Part shown: one piece after another, positions 34,140 through 47,763 of the stretch | Position numbering within the stretch: the first letter of the stretch is position 1 | Layout of the letters: the number at the start of each line of letters is the position of its first letter | Source of the DNA: Panonychus citri | Taxonomy: Eukaryota > Arthropoda > Arachnida > Trombidiformes > Tetranychidae | NCBI RefSeq assembly: GCF_014898815.1 | Contig: NW_026515477.1 | Coordinates: 1,360,202-1,424,201 of the forward strand | DNA length: 64,000 bases | Direction of reading: 5' to 3' | Translations under genes and position numbers: made by a program | Notes under the pieces: model-generated | The model's input: the letters and a program-made list of their open reading frames with translations, nothing else | What the model was told of the DNA's origin: nothing | Database searches by the model: none

Positions 34140-35095
34140 TTTTCCTCTTCTTCTTCAGTAGAACAGAATTAACTAAATTGTGGTCACTTGAATTTCGAAA
34201 ACGTTGAATAAAAACATAAGATCAAAAAAATCAATGGAGAAGAAGAAATTTAAAAATCTAAGTTGGTGTTTATAGACAGAAATGATTAAAACAAAAAAGG
34301 AAAAGGATTTGAGACTTTATCTGGAATAGATCATGAATTATCTTGAAACCATCAACATCTAATTGATTGGTTGATTATCTGGTGAATTAAGGTTGAATTA
34401 ACAACAATGACAATGGAAAAAAGCACAAAAAAGAAAAGAAAAAAAAAGCAAAATGTAAACAAAAGCGTCGAAAGGGAAGAAGAGAAAGAGAAAAGAAATT
34501 GAAGGAAAGAGAAAAAGAGAAAGTGAGAGAAGGGAAAATCTGTTGAGAGGGGAAAACGAATTTCAAATGGACCAATTGGTTAATTATCTTCTCTCTAATT
34601 GATCGACAATCGAATGTTCAAATTTAACATCTTCGAAAGTCCAAATTGTCAAAGGTGAAAGTTAACAAAAATTTTCAAATTTTTTCTCCAATTCAATTAA
34701 TCAAAGCGGCGATTTTTTTAATAACATTGATAATCCGATTCCTTGGTTTTCATTTTCTTTTTATTTAAAATACTTTTGAATTGTTTCCAAGTGAAAGATA
34801 AATTAATTGGCTTCACATTTGATTAATCACTACTAATTAGATGATTAGTGTAATACAGAAACAGAGAGAGAGAGAGAAAATAATTGCGAAAATCACTAAT
34901 CATGAACAGGAATTTTAAAAAAAAAGCAAAATGAGAAAATTAAATGAAACGATCAATTGATGTGAATTTGGTTGGAATGGCCAAACGAAGAGGGAAATGG
35001 CGAATATGATTAACGTCCAGTTAATCGTAACAATCGACTGTTAATTGTGTTGATAATTTACAATGAGAAACCAATTGATTGGTGATAATTTAAAT
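34140..35095. other. Intergenic, promoter side of the F-box gene
   Basis: AT-rich with purine-rich runs near 34420-34540 (GAAAGAGAAA type) and a short (AG)n near 34862. No gene seen; it separates the F-box start from the GLOD4 3' end. Confidence 0.5.
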
Positions 35096-36432
35096 TTACT
35101 CTTCCTTTCGACCATCTCGTCCACCTCTTTTCTTCCAAACAGCCGATTCATCAGCCATTGCCTGTCAACAATTAACAATACAATTCGATTAGTAAACAGA
35201 ATTAACATGAAAATATAAGATCAATTCTCACCTGATTTAATAGCTTTTCGGCATCCGGATCAACGGCAGCGAGTTCAGCAAAATTTTCCGCTCCAACAAA
35301 ACAGATCTCATAGTTATCCGGATCTAAGAGTATGAGGACATGAACATCGGATTTACCTGGAGTTGATAGAGTAATTAAATCGTGAAGGATTTTCAATCCT
35401 CTATTCTTGACCGATTCATTGATTTCCAATAGTCTTGGTGAAGGTACACCGAAGGCCATTCTACCCCAGCCTGTAGCATGATCGACCTGAGATTCAATAC
35501 CAACAAGGTTAAGTTTACATTGATCATCAGCATAACCGAGAGTAACTTCATCATTAGATTGTGAATAGATGTTTAAACCAAGAAGACCAGACCAATAATC
35601 AATTGATTTGGTTAAATTGTTAACGGAAATCGATACTTGGGTAACTAAATCATTTCCTTTACGAATGACCAAAGGATAACCATCAGGATCTTTAACATCA
35701 ACCTCATCACCGATCAGATTGAACTCTTTTTTAACACCTTCCAATGCTCGAGTTGATTCAATTACGATTTTCCTTAAATCATTACCAATACCATAAGAGG
35801 GAATTGGATAATTGTAAGTTAATTCAAAGATGAAATTGTCACTTTCTGGTCCATATCCAATCATTGTTTTGCTCCAGGCGTTTTGGTAAGGCCTAAAGGG
35901 GAAAAGATAAAATTAAAGATTACTAATTGTCATTGGAAAATTAACTATCAGCTAATCAATTGATTGTGAGTAAAATCGGGTGACAATCAATGACAAAACT
36001 GTTACAATTAACTTACCCATTACAAGTTGCTTTGCAACCTTCATCAAACTCTTCATGACGAAGTACCTGAAAGAGTGAAAACAATTAGTTAATTACGGGT
36101 AATTAAAATGTGAATCTTGTGACGTTTATGGTTAAATAAAACATTCTAAGGACATTTGATCAATTAGACAATCTTTAATTTGATTGCTGAAAGACACACA
36201 AATTGTTGACTTTGTGTTTTTGCTTTCAATTTTTGGAAATAATTGAAAGTTAAACAATTAAACTGTAGAATTACAATTAAATTTAATTTAGAAAAATGGT
36301 CAATATTTTTGGGAAGAAAATTGAGAAAAAAAAGAAAATTGTTCTTACGGTCATTCCAAGAATATCTCGATAGAATTGAATTGAACGAACTCGATCTCCG
36401 ATCTTTAAACACCAATGAAGAGCTCGGGCCAT
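35096..36432 (-). CDS. GLOD4: Glyoxalase domain-containing protein 4 (GLOD4), four exons
   Basis: GLOD4 belongs to the vicinal oxygen chelate (glyoxalase/dioxygenase) superfamily. Exons on the minus strand are 36349-36432 (MARALHWCLKIGDRV...), 36017-36066, 35232-35892 and 35096-35161, all GT-AG and in phase, giving 286 residues, close to the usual 298. Family landmarks are FYRDILGMT, HEEFDEGCKATCNGPY, WSKTMIGYGPE, FELTYNYP, KSIDYWSGLLGLNIY, LGYADDQCKLNL, LLDPDNYEICFVG and the C-terminal DESAVWKKRGG. Two glyoxalase-like modules occupy roughly residues 4-130 and 135-260. It is presumably mitochondrial or cytosolic as in other animals. No break is seen. Confidence 0.93.
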
Positions 36433-38604
36433 GATCACAATCAGTTAATTGGCAATTCGATAACAATTTAAACTAAATTAATTGAAAGTGAAACAGAAAA
36501 TGTGAAAATTTGATTGGCTCACATTGACTTTTAATCTCAGAAGATGAGGAAGATGAGGAAGATGAGAGTGACTTTTAGTTGCAGAAAAATTAACTTACCG
36601 CGGGTTAATTTGATTCTTTAAATTGGAACAATTTAACTAACAATTAGAATTATGATCTTTTGTTGTATTCCACAATTATAATCAAATTTATCGATGATAT
36701 AAATGGATGAACGAAGGGAATTGTATATGAAGAAGTTTGATCGTAGAAGGAAAAAAAAAGTTGACAATCGTTGGAACGAAAAGTTTAATTGTAATGGATG
36801 CAGAGAATAAACTAATTAGAATAGTAATTAACTAATTAACACAGAATAGAATAGAAAATAGAGAAATCAATTTAATCATCTGTTTCCCCCTGAATTGTGA
36901 ATTAAATGACGATTAATCAATGGGGGAAAATGAATTTATATCTCAATTCATGTCCTTCTCTCTCTCTGATTGATTACAATCAAATCATAGTTAATCTTTG
37001 TCTCTCTCACTGATTAAACAATTAAGCTTTTCCCCTGAACAATTAACATTAATCATCTTCATTAAGTGTCTTCAACATCTTCATGTCCAATAAAAATTAA
37101 ACTCATTTTCGGGGCAAAAATGTCAACCAAAATTAAGATACTTAATTACTTAACTTTCCGTTGATTAGATACAATTAAATAACGTGTTGATTGTAATTAA
37201 ATTGCCAGTTTTACTTTTGTCTCATCTTTATTATCATTGATTGTGTTTAATTATTATCTTAAATAATATTATGTAATCGATGAGGGACTTAGATTAATTA
37301 TATCCAACGCCAATCAATTAGTTGATTGTCGTACCTGATTAAAGGGAACAAGTGGTAACAATTAAATCAATTGAAACAATTTACGTTCATAAGAACTGAT
37401 TAATTCTCATGAAAGTGGATTAGTTATTAATAAATATCTTATTTAGTTGATTGTTAATCAATTCACGGACAAATTAGAAACATTAAGAACTATTGGTGAC
37501 AATTAACATTTATTATCGGTGTTAATTAATCATCCAATTCGTGTGCAATTTGATTAACTACAATATTGTTAATTAATTCACATTCTTATTGATTTTTGTT
37601 ATATTTTTCATGTCACTTAATCAGTTAACTATTAATAACAATTCCGTTGAGCAATTAATCCCTTACAATTAAAGATGATCAATAAAACTTTTTATTATTA
37701 TTGATTGTTTACCTTAATTGTTCAATTTGATTACACGTGAATCAAATTGTTCATCAAAAATCGTAATTAATTGTTAACGTGAATTGTTCATGATTAATTT
37801 TATTGCCATTGATTTTTTATGATCAATTTTTGATCATACAAATTGTTACAATTACAAATCATCAATATTGATTATATTTTGATGGAAAAAAAGTTAAATT
37901 GTTTGCCAGAATTAACTCTTTCATGATTGTAATCAATTCATTGGAATTAATCTGATTGTCCATTATCAGGATGTAAATTAATCGATATAACGAACAATTT
38001 AATCTTCGAAATTGTGAAAATCTAATCAATGACAATTACCACTCGCAAGTATTTAAAGCACTTCCAACCTACTCATTAATTGTAAGTAACAATCAAAGTC
38101 TAATAAAATTGATTAATTTTATTGATTTATTATAATTTGTACTTGGAAATTGATAAAATAAATTGTCAACATGAAAGTTAATTAACTTGCACTTTGAGAA
38201 AGTTTAACTTTTACCTTTGGTGTGACAATTAAGTTAATCAGCTGATTCATTGTAACAATTGACATTAAATGAGTCAACCTTATCAACCAGGTACATTGAA
38301 ACTCAATTAAAAAATTAAAGGAAAGTAAATATTACAATCTAATTAACTAATAATCAAAAACCAAAAACTCAACGAGTTAAAAACTAATCGATAATTTTTC
38401 TGGTTCATTGATGAACAATCGATGTATCGATGTATCGATATTTTGCGAAAAGAATTTTCCGATTGTGTCTCCCTCTATTTTGCTGAATTCTAACTAGTCT
38501 CGACCTTCTCAATCTCAAGTTGATTTTTTTGTTCTGTTTATTGTTGATTAAATTTGATTCTTAATTTTAATTGTGTTTTAAACGTTTGTTTTAATTAATT
38601 TAAA
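36433..38604. other. 2.2-kb intergenic AT-rich region
   Basis: Repeated short TTAATTG/CAATTAA words and no coding frame. It separates divergently transcribed GLOD4 and the COX8-like gene, so both promoters should lie here. No structured element stood out. Confidence 0.5.
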
Positions 38605-38871
38605 ATGAATTTCGCAATCCGTCGATTGTTTTCTCCAAAGAATTTGGAAATTCTTCAAAAAAGAGGTTATTCTTATCCTTATGGAAACAAATTCCTTGTT
38701 ACTCCTCCTCGAACACCGATCTCAGTTGCTGAACGAATTGGTTTGTTTACTTTATTATTCTGTTCAGTTACTTCCGTTCCAATATGGATTCTGTATCATC
38801 TTCGACTTTACCGTAACCAAAGCTACGAGGATTGGATTGCTTACCAAAATAGATGGTCCAGTAAAGATTAG
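38605..38871 (+). CDS. Probable cytochrome c oxidase subunit 8-like protein
   Basis: The single-exon ORF of 88 residues starts at ATG 38605 after an AAA context. The N-terminus MNFAIRRLFSPKN is basic and amphipathic, like a mitochondrial presequence. Residues about 33-68 (PPRTPISVAERIGLFTLLF...PIWILYHLRLYR) follow the COX8 pattern: a short Pro-rich approach, one inner-membrane span, then W-x-L-x-HL--YR. The tail (QSYEDWIAYQNRW) is longer than in vertebrates. COX8 is a structural nuclear-encoded subunit of complex IV. COX7-type or other small complex subunits are alternatives. Confidence 0.6.
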   Translation: MNFAIRRLFSPKNLEILQKRGYSYPYGNKFLVTPPRTPISVAERIGLFTLLFCSVTSVPIWILYHLRLYRNQSYEDWIAYQNRWSSKD

Positions 38872-39739
38872 ACGGACAATGGACCTAAATAGAAACATGA
38901 TTAGTCTCAATAGATTATTGTATCCAATGTATCAACATTTTGTTTCTCTCCTTAAGAAGCTTTAACCTATTCTAGTCTTAATCGTAACCAATTTCAAACA
39001 AATGGACGATTTAATTTATCTAAACCAAATTCAATAAGAGAATTGATGCCGATTTAATTGTTCTGTCAATCAAAGATTGGAAACTATTTACAATTAATGT
39101 TTTACTTGACAAAATTATTAGCTAATTGTGTAAATTTTTTGTCTCAAAATCGTCAACCTTAAATTATAATTTTAATCGATGATTAAATGTTAGATATACT
39201 TGGATTTTATTAATCTCTTGTATGAATGAAGTAATTAAGTTGATCTAAATTGTCCGGGAAAGTAAACAAACCAACTGAATTGAAAATTAATAAGCTTTTA
39301 ATAGATTTTCAATCACATCAAATGGGATAAATTAGAATCCAATATGAGTATAAGAAGACAATTAGTGTAAACTTGATACAATTAAGAGGACGAAATGATT
39401 TATACAAATTAAAAGAGGAACAAACAACAACAAAAAAAAGGTAGAAAAAGCAATTATAATCGGTAGATTGGAATTGTCTTCGAGGAGGAAAAAAGTTCTA
39501 AGTATAAAAAAAAGTTTTGTAAACATCAATTCGAGTGATGATTATTTGTTTCTTTCGGTTATAAAAAATACTGTTTACAGTTGATGTAATCATTTGATTC
39601 TCTTCCGACTCAATTTGATTGTTTTTCTGTGTTTTTTTTACATCCATTAGGTATTAGTATTGGAAAAGAAAAGAGAGAAAGAGAGAGAGAGTTAATTACT
39701 TCAAATTAGTATTTATATTATATAAATTAGTCAAGATAA
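38872..39739. other. 3' flank between COX8-like and NRAMP genes
   Basis: AT-rich with a purine patch near 39665-39690. It should hold the 3' untranslated regions of the two convergent genes. No gene seen. Confidence 0.5.
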
Positions 39740-42700
39740 TTAAGCTAATGGAGATGGTGATTGTCCTCGATCTGAAGGTGAATTTTCACCGGCTAAATGT
39801 TCATGTTCAATTGAATGTTCTTCCCTCATGTGTTTACCAACAATCGGTAGAACTGTTAACCAATCGCAACCAATTACTACTAAGAAACAACCAACCTGAA
39901 GAAGAGAATTAAAAAATAGATTAGAATTGATGATAATCATGGTAAATTCTGTTAAACTTACTAGATAAACAACGAAAATAAGGTAAAAGATGACAAATAT
40001 CAGCGTTAACAGGATGACCCACCACGTGACGGGAAAATTGTCTTTAACAAATGAGCCAACGAAAAAAATATTAATCGATATGACGACAATTGAAAGTATC
40101 GATGCAATCATTATATTGGTAAAATCGTTTCTAAATTGACCCATCACTTTTTTAGATGAGGTAAAGGTGAGTGTTGGTAACAAGGCAAAAGGTAATTGTA
40201 AGGACATTAGAGTATTTAAAAGGTCATTCATTCCGTTAAATCTTGTTGTCGGTAGTAGGCGATAAAAGAGTTGGACAAATGGCAATGGTTCGGGTGAGAA
40301 GGACTCGTTTCATCGAGCCCAATGAAGGTCAAGAAAACCTTCCATAGCAAATTGACCAGAATATGTTCCGGTCATTGTTGAACTTTGACCAGCAGCAAAT
40401 ATACCGACAGCCCAAATGTAGAGAGCAGGTAAACCAAAGTAACAACCAAGATAAATTCTGAGAAATTGAAATAAATAACAATTTAAAAAGAGTAATTAAC
40501 CGTTGGGAATATTAATCCAATTAATATAAATTCTTACAGCTTTGAATAGATCAGCATCAACGAGTTCGTCATTATTTGGGAAAGTACCGTTAGGAATTGG
40601 ATAATTGATTCCAGAGCATTGAGCATTCTGTAAAATAACAACAAAAGAATCACAAAATATTATACAACTGAACAGTTCGAACAATATTTAGGACAATTGT
40701 TCGAGTATTCAAATTCGCTTTATGAAAGTTCAAAATTCATTTGGCCACAGATTCATACAATCAAGAGTTAGAGGTAGACATTAAGTAAACTCTACAAATG
40801 GTGAATTGAAACTGAGTCTAAATTACAAATAAATTGATTGTGATTAAATACACAATAACAGTTGTTAGAGCTAATTGATCCATTTAAATTCATTCCTAAA
40901 TTGTAACTAATTGAACGATTGCTGATTAAAGTGATATAAGAATTAGGTTCATTATGACGTTAGAATTGTTATCACGATAATTTCGTTTATAACCTCAAAG
41001 AACCTCAATAATTTTTCATCTAATTAATATAATTGGAGGTGAGAAATTTCATAGATTCGATGATAATCGTTAGAGTGTTAATGATTATATGACTTGATGA
41101 TTTCAAGAAAGAGTAATAATATAACGATAACTACGACTGAAAGTTTTATGAATTTTGTTTTCTTCAAATAATCAGATGAGAAATAAGGTTGATGGATATT
41201 GATTAACTTCATGATGAATTGCATGTTAACATGATAATCGCTTTCTGCCTCGTCATTTACTGTTATTTTTCCTCTATCTCTCTCTCTCTCTCGGCAGCAG
41301 AAATAATCAAACGTAGGACAATTTAATTTAGCTGATTGTTGTTGATTAAGTCATGCTATGGTTTCATGTATCCAGAATTGAATAATTAGTGTTGAAAAAT
41401 ATTACAAGAAATCAACATGACACATAATTGAGACTGACGTAAAGATTTGATTGTTAATTTGGTGACAATGTTGCTCCAATTAATAAATCATTAATTAGTG
41501 AAACCATTTCATCATAAATAATAAATGATTTTTGAGACAATTCAATTGATATTTTTCTGTTGTATTCCTATGAAACTATGAGTTCCAACTGATAATTAGT
41601 AAATCATTTCGGGAATTAGTTCATTCAACATAATTATTATTACATGACCTTCTAGACAATCGTGACAATATTTAAACAATTAACATCAATCTCCCTAGAC
41701 AATCAATTTTAATTGTCCCGGATTTGATTTAGTTTAGCTGATTAAACATATTACACAAGATGAATTAGTTTAATTTTACCTGGTAAATTATCAAATATAT
41801 CAAAACAAATCTCAGTTTTTTTTGCGTCAAACTAATTAAATGCCTTTAATGTTTGATTACAATTAAAATAATCAAACGATTAACAATATAAAAACACAAT
41901 AGAGAAGTGAATATGAATCTAAGCTGATAAAACGTTAATCAAGAGTTAATTGTTCCCAAATGAAATTATTATAAGTGAACAAATTGTAAAAAGTGATAAC
42001 TGATTCATTGTTATATTCATGAATCAGGGACAATTAATCAATAATTGAAATTATCATGATTAAGTTACAATCCAATATTAACTTGATTAGATGGTAGCCT
42101 TCATTGTAGATCCTTGATTTCAATTAATCAAGAAAAAAATGAGCAGCAAAACAAAAAAACTCAAGATCTCAAACTTGATTAGATTGAATTTCGTTGAAAA
42201 TTTTTACGGTAAAAGTTTTAATTGTTAACAATTAAAAGTAAATAATAAGGTAAATAGAGGATAAAAAAACTCATTGATGTAACTAATCATTAACTATTAT
42301 TTGTTATAAGATGAATATGAAAAAAAAAACAAACAACGATGATAACTACAGGTGATCAAATTAACAATCGACAGTGATTATCATCGATTGACAATTAATT
42401 TGTACAATATAAAGCTATCTCATTTGACGATAGTTGTTAATTGTTACTTTTCCATCAACAATTGAGACAGAAAAAAACAAATAGTTAATCATCAAGTGAT
42501 GTATTCTCATGTATTCCAAGTGAATGAGAAAAAAGAAAAGAAAATGTCGACTAATCTTATTCGCAATCGAAAAAGTAAAGAAGAAGAAAAAAGACAGAAT
42601 TAGGAAGAATTAGGAAGAAGAATAATTATCATCATCAGTATCATCTCTTGATATCGATGAGGTCCAAGCCATTTAAAGAATCAAAGAGCTGATAGAATGA

Positions 42701-44140
42701 ACCGAAAAAAAAATTATTCTCAAAACAATCAACAAGTAAACAAGGAAACTGGAAAAGTTAATAGAATCAACTAATCAATTAGATGGTGGAAATCTATCAA
42801 AGAAAATCTTATTTCTTTGAGTACATTGAACCTCAAGTATTTTCGGGTTTGCACCGAGCAACAAAACACCACAAACTCACCACTTGAGAATTGGTGACAC
42901 CGTACAATCCATGAGCAAACACCGATGTGACGGAAATGTTTATTAGCAGAGAAACTCCCAGCGCAATAAAGGCTTCAATGAAAACGTATCTATTGGCATC
43001 TTTCACCTCGGCGGCATTGGAGCGATCAATTTTCCTAGACTATAACAATGAAACAAGAAACGGAAAAAAATAACATGAGACAATAAAAGAAAATATCTTT
43101 CCATGAAAATGGATTGTAACAATTTAGCATTAATTGTTGGTTGGAATCACTCTTGTTGTTGTTGTTTACCTTGACTAAAGCCGAGTGAAGGTAAAGATTG
43201 TGAGGCATGATGATTGCACCTATTATTCCGACTGCTTGCATTAATGCTCCGTATTGACAGTTAGCGCACCAAGGAATTAAAAGTCCAGAACCAACGCTAA
43301 CAGGGTCAGGTTTTACTCTGAAAAATTCATAACCAAAAGTAAAGGCCATGATGGTGATGAGTAGACCAAAGAAGGCTTCGAGTTTCCTTAGTCCATATTT
43401 ATCCAGAAATAGAAAGGTAAATGTGTCACAGATCGTTATTAATACTCCGACAAAAACTGATATTCGACCTTGTGTAAGAATGTTTATCGCTATGGCAGTT
43501 CCGATAACCTCTTGCATATCCGAACCAATGATGGCGATTTCAATCATAATCCATAATAAGATCCTTGGTAATTTAGGATAACGACGATAACAAAGTTCAG
43601 CAAGATGTAAACCAGTTACGGTTCCAAGACGAGCCGCTAATCGTTGCATTAAAAGCCCCAAAAAAGTGGACCACATTAACACCCACAATAGATGATATTG
43701 AGCAACTGTACCAGCCTGAAGATCAGATTCAATGTTACCAGGGTCAAGATAAGCGATACTCATAAGGAAACCAGGACCAGTGAATTGCCATAATCGCCTC
43801 CAGCTAAAATTGTACTAAACAAGAAGCAAAACAAAAAAGGTAACAATCAAATTAATAAAATTGTCAATCTATTGAAGAAGATGTAAATTAAACTTACATC
43901 ATTTGGAGGAGGAATTTCAATACATTCATTGAAATAAGTTTCTAATTTCTTCTTATCATCAGGTTGAAAGGTTAAATCAGTTCGATCCACCTCATCATTG
44001 GCTTCTCGAAATGAACTTGATCTATTTTTGACATGTTGTTTATCTGAAGAGCTATTTCCACCTTCATAAACAGGATTAACTGCTCCATAGTGGATTAAAT
44101 CATCTTTATTAAGATTAACACTGGATTTAGATTCATCCAT
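39740..44140 (-). CDS. NRAMP/SLC11 divalent metal transporter (Malvolio-like), six exons, frame irregularities
   Basis: NRAMP proteins move Fe2+/Mn2+ with protons across plasma or endosomal membranes. Exons on the minus strand are 43898-44140, 43170-43814, 42881-43039, 40538-40627, about 39962-40457 and 39740-39895. Landmarks are FSWRRLWQFTGPGFLMS, AYLDPGNIESDLQ (metal-binding DPGN), IIGSDMQEVIG, GAIIMPHNLYLHSA (MPH motif), the GQSSTMTGTYSGQF consensus transport motif and GMNDLLN. In exon 5 about 60 bases read in another frame (VLLTRTIAI), with an in-frame TGA at 40310-40312 between two compensating indels. The exon 4-5 phase also does not fit as written. Either this copy is damaged or the sequence has errors; everything else is well conserved. 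Intron 3 is 2.25 kb. Confidence 0.88.
40628..42880. other. Large NRAMP intron
   Basis: 2,253-base intron between exons 3 and 4 of the NRAMP gene. AT-rich, with a short (CT)n near 41280 and an A/G-rich patch near 42530-42600. No nested gene or transposon was recognised. Confidence 0.65.
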
Positions 44141-46349
44141 AATTAGTAAAACAGGTAAAATAATCAAGGTTAATCCAAGATTATGATGAAAACGGTGGTG
44201 ATTATATGGAGATGAGTAAACACTTAAATTGAATGGTTGGTTAATCTTTTAACCATTGGCAAACAATTGAAAATAATATAAACACTGAAAAAGGAACCAG
44301 CAAGATAATCAACTAATTAAGTACCCGAACACATACTAAATTGTTGAAGGATTTTCATTGCTTCTATAACGTTTTGATGATGAAAATATGATGATAATGA
44401 TGATCCAAAATGAGGGAGAAAACGTTTAAATAGATGATATTTTTTGGTCACCAGAAAGAGAGAGAGGAGTAAACACAATAGGTAAGAACAGAATTAACAA
44501 AAATTTTCCAACAAAATTGATTAAAAGTTTAATTAGTGTTAAATTACTAGTTGATTGATCAGTTTACTTTTTCCAATATCAACCAACCCAATAAAAGGTT
44601 TTCTAATATTCATCTCTCTCTCTCTCTCAAACACACTTTCAGGTAAAAGAAGCAACAACAAAAAGGAAACTCTCTCTCTCTCTCTTTTTCTTTGTATCTT
44701 TACTGGATCACAGTTAATTCACAAAGAATACAATTTACTAATTAGTTGTATTAATCAATTATTAGATAAAAATTAATTGAAACCTCAAGGTTTTAATGAT
44801 AAGGATAAAATGAGACACAAATGAAAACTTAAAGGAACCATTGAGTCAAAAGGATCACCAGCTGATCGGAAGGCGGAGCTTAAATTTGGTTTCGTTGTTT
44901 TCTTTGAAATGTTTACCTTAACAATTTGATTACTTTTTTGTTTGATAATCAATTAACTAAATTAGTTTGGAATTGTAATTATTAGCGAATTGAATTAATG
45001 TTTCATCGATTAATTTGTCAATTAACACTTCAAATCTTATCGTTGGTTGAGTTTCTCTCTCTCTTGTTGATCAAATTACTTGAAGATAATTTTACTTTTA
45101 ATTGATTAACATGATTGTTGTAAATTATGAACAATTAGATTTGTTAATTTTGTTGTTGTTTGGTATTGGTAGTTTTTAATTTCTTTCGATTAGTTGTGTT
45201 TTATGTTGGTAATTGATTAATGAATACATTGTGATTCAATTTTGATTGATTTACTTTTTGATAAGTTGGTTGGAATTGAAAAAGGAGACTGATTTAATTA
45301 GCAATTTAGAAACAATCACGATACAATTGAGACAATGGTGAATTGATTTAATTATCTTGTTCATTGAAGAAATTGTCAGTTATTGTCTATTGATCAACTG
45401 ATCTTGATTGGTGATAATTTTCAGAAAGTTAAGTCAATGCTCTGGGAAAAAAATTCTGATTCATTATTTTTACCCCATGGATGGAATCGTATTGATTAAT
45501 TTAAATTCATTGAAATCAATTGATTGTCCACAAATTTAATCACAATCACAATTTTCCATTGCTTGATGATTGAGGCCAAAAAAATCGCTCGATAAGAATA
45601 AGAAATGACCAAAATTTTCAGGAAAATTCGAGTCAACAAATGAGTGAATCTTCATTCATACAATTCCATAAGTTAAGATCATTAATCAATCAGGTTCAAA
45701 CGAACGTAACTAAATTGATCAAGATAATTAAATATCATATCAATTTTTTCAGAGATAATTGAGATTCGTAACAATTAATCACCAAATAACAGTAGTAACT
45801 ACTTACAATAACAATTTACTAAATATCTCTATTCACTTTTGAGTAACTTTTTTCATATTTGGACCTTAATTCATATATATATGACACTGATTAAAGAAAA
45901 TCAATCAAATATAATAAACTTAAAATTAAATTAATTCGAGTAAATAAATTAACCTAAAAAAAAACACCAATTGATTAAAATACTTCAAATGAACCGTTTG
46001 AATTTGGATCGAATGACAAAATTTCCAATTGTCTTCTCACCCCATGGACGGGAATCATATTGATCACGCCACGAATAAATTGCTCAATGGACATTGGACA
46101 AAATTACGAAAAATGAATGAAAAAGACAACAATTTAATTCTTAATTCGATACAATTTAAAGATCCCTCACTTTCTACCGATCCATTGAAATGATGAAGGA
46201 AAATCAACCAAGCATGTGTGTGGATTATGATTCAAGCAGAAATAACAACAAACCATTTTGACATTTGGACGCTTTTAATTTGGTCATTTGTTTGTCTCTT
46301 TTTGTTTTCATAATCTTCTTTTATTTCTAATAGATTTAAATTGTTGGAA
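44141..46349. other. Intergenic between NRAMP and arfaptin starts
   Basis: Divergent promoter region of about 2.2 kb. It contains (TC)n patches near 44610 and 44670-44690 and one copy of a dispersed repeat at 45590-45770. No ORF with gene character. Confidence 0.5.
45590..45770 (+). repeat. Dispersed direct repeat, copy 1
   Basis: About 180 bases match 48500-48690 at roughly 93% by eye, from the AAGAATAAGAAATG stretch to AGAGATAATTGAG. It lies upstream of arfaptin; the other copy lies downstream. Confidence 0.85.
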
Positions 46350-47763
46350 ATGTCATCCAATTTTGGTACAGTTAATCCACTTCACTATTCCATCCCTTCA
46401 AGTCCCGAAATGACCGAGATCTCAATTGAAGAGACAAACAATGCAACCGATGTTGTTGTCACCAGCAAAGATAATAACATTTCCTCTCGTCCAGCGACAT
46501 TACCTGTGTCCTCGCCCTTTGGCCCTCCTGGTTTACCTTCAACAACCTCATCTTATTCAACTAAAAATGGCATTGACAGTGAAACTAATCCATCAATTTC
46601 ATCCAATTATCCACTTGGATCAACACCCAAAAGTACACCAATAGGTAATAAGGATAACCCAAGTTTCCTATTGACAAAATCATTTATAGTTTCTTATTAT
46701 ATTTCTCCGGATTTTCATTCATTTTACACATTAACCATTTTCTATCCAATTAATTGTGTTCATTTCAACCCTTCTATTCATATCACTATATTGATAAATT
46801 GTATTGATTGTCACTTGGAAATGTTTCTTTGTTTACACCTTCCTATAAGATACCATTTAAGTGGCAACACCTAAATTAAGTAAAGTTTAATGTTTCTAAT
46901 GGTTTGATTTTTACCTTTTCTCATTTTCAGAAGCAATCAAGGAATGGTCGATAACAACATTTAAATGTACTAAACAATTGGTTAATGAGAAATTAGGAAA
47001 AGTTCAACGGACAATTGATACTGGATTAGAAAGTGAAATTGATAAATTAAGAGAGACCCAGAAAAAATATTCCCACATCTTGAGGATCGCTCGAGATATG
47101 TCATCGATGTATTCATCTCTAGTCCAACAACAGATTCTACTTTATGAATCGCTTAGTGATCTCTCATTAAAAGAGCCGAAAGTAGACACTAAAATATCTT
47201 CATCGTCATCGAGTGTTACATCAAATGTAAGTGGCGGTGGAAGTTCAGTTGGAGGTGGTGATGGAAATGGAGAAGATGTTAATAATTCACTGAGCAGTTT
47301 AAATCTTTCAGCTGATTTCCGACAAAATGCTGAAATGTTACGTTTGGTTTCCAAAAATGGTGAAAAATTGATTTTGGCTCTTCGATTTTTCTGCTCCAAT
47401 TTATCAACTTTAGTCAATAAAACCATTGACGATACCATAGTTACGATAAGACAATTTGAACAAGCAAGATTAGAGTATGATGCTGAACGTAATAGCGTGG
47501 CAAACTTGCTACCAGCTCAAGCTGCGGCTGCAGCCAGCACCGAGAATCTAATCGCTGCTCGAGCTAAATATGAAAGACTACGACAAGATGTTATCATTAA
47601 GCTTAAATTCTTGGACGAAAATAAGGCGAAAGTGATGCACAAGCAACTAATTCTATTCCACAATGCCTTTACTGCTTATGCCTCTGGAAATGCTTCGACA
47701 TTGGACTCTACACTTCGACAGTTCAGTATTAAAGCGACTCCTCAGTCTTGGCTGGAAAAATGA
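46350..47763 (+). CDS. Arfaptin (ARFIP) orthologue, two exons, 375 residues
   Basis: Arfaptins are BAR-domain proteins that bind ARF/ARL/RAC GTPases and PI4P at the trans-Golgi. Exon 46350-46644 encodes a low-complexity Ser/Thr/Pro N-terminus. A 286-base intron (GTAATAAG...TTTTCAG) precedes exon 46931-47763. The second exon holds the AH/BAR domain: EWSITTFKCTKQL, LRETQKKYSHILRIAR, LRLVSKNGEKLILALRFF, TMVT-like TIVTIRQFEQARLEYDA, YERLRQDVIIKLKFLDENKAKVMHKQLILFHNAF, and the terminal SWLEK. A Ser/Gly-rich loop (SSSSSVTSN...GGGDGNGED) interrupts the region corresponding to the first BAR helices. Length and order match animal arfaptin-1/2. Confidence 0.93.
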
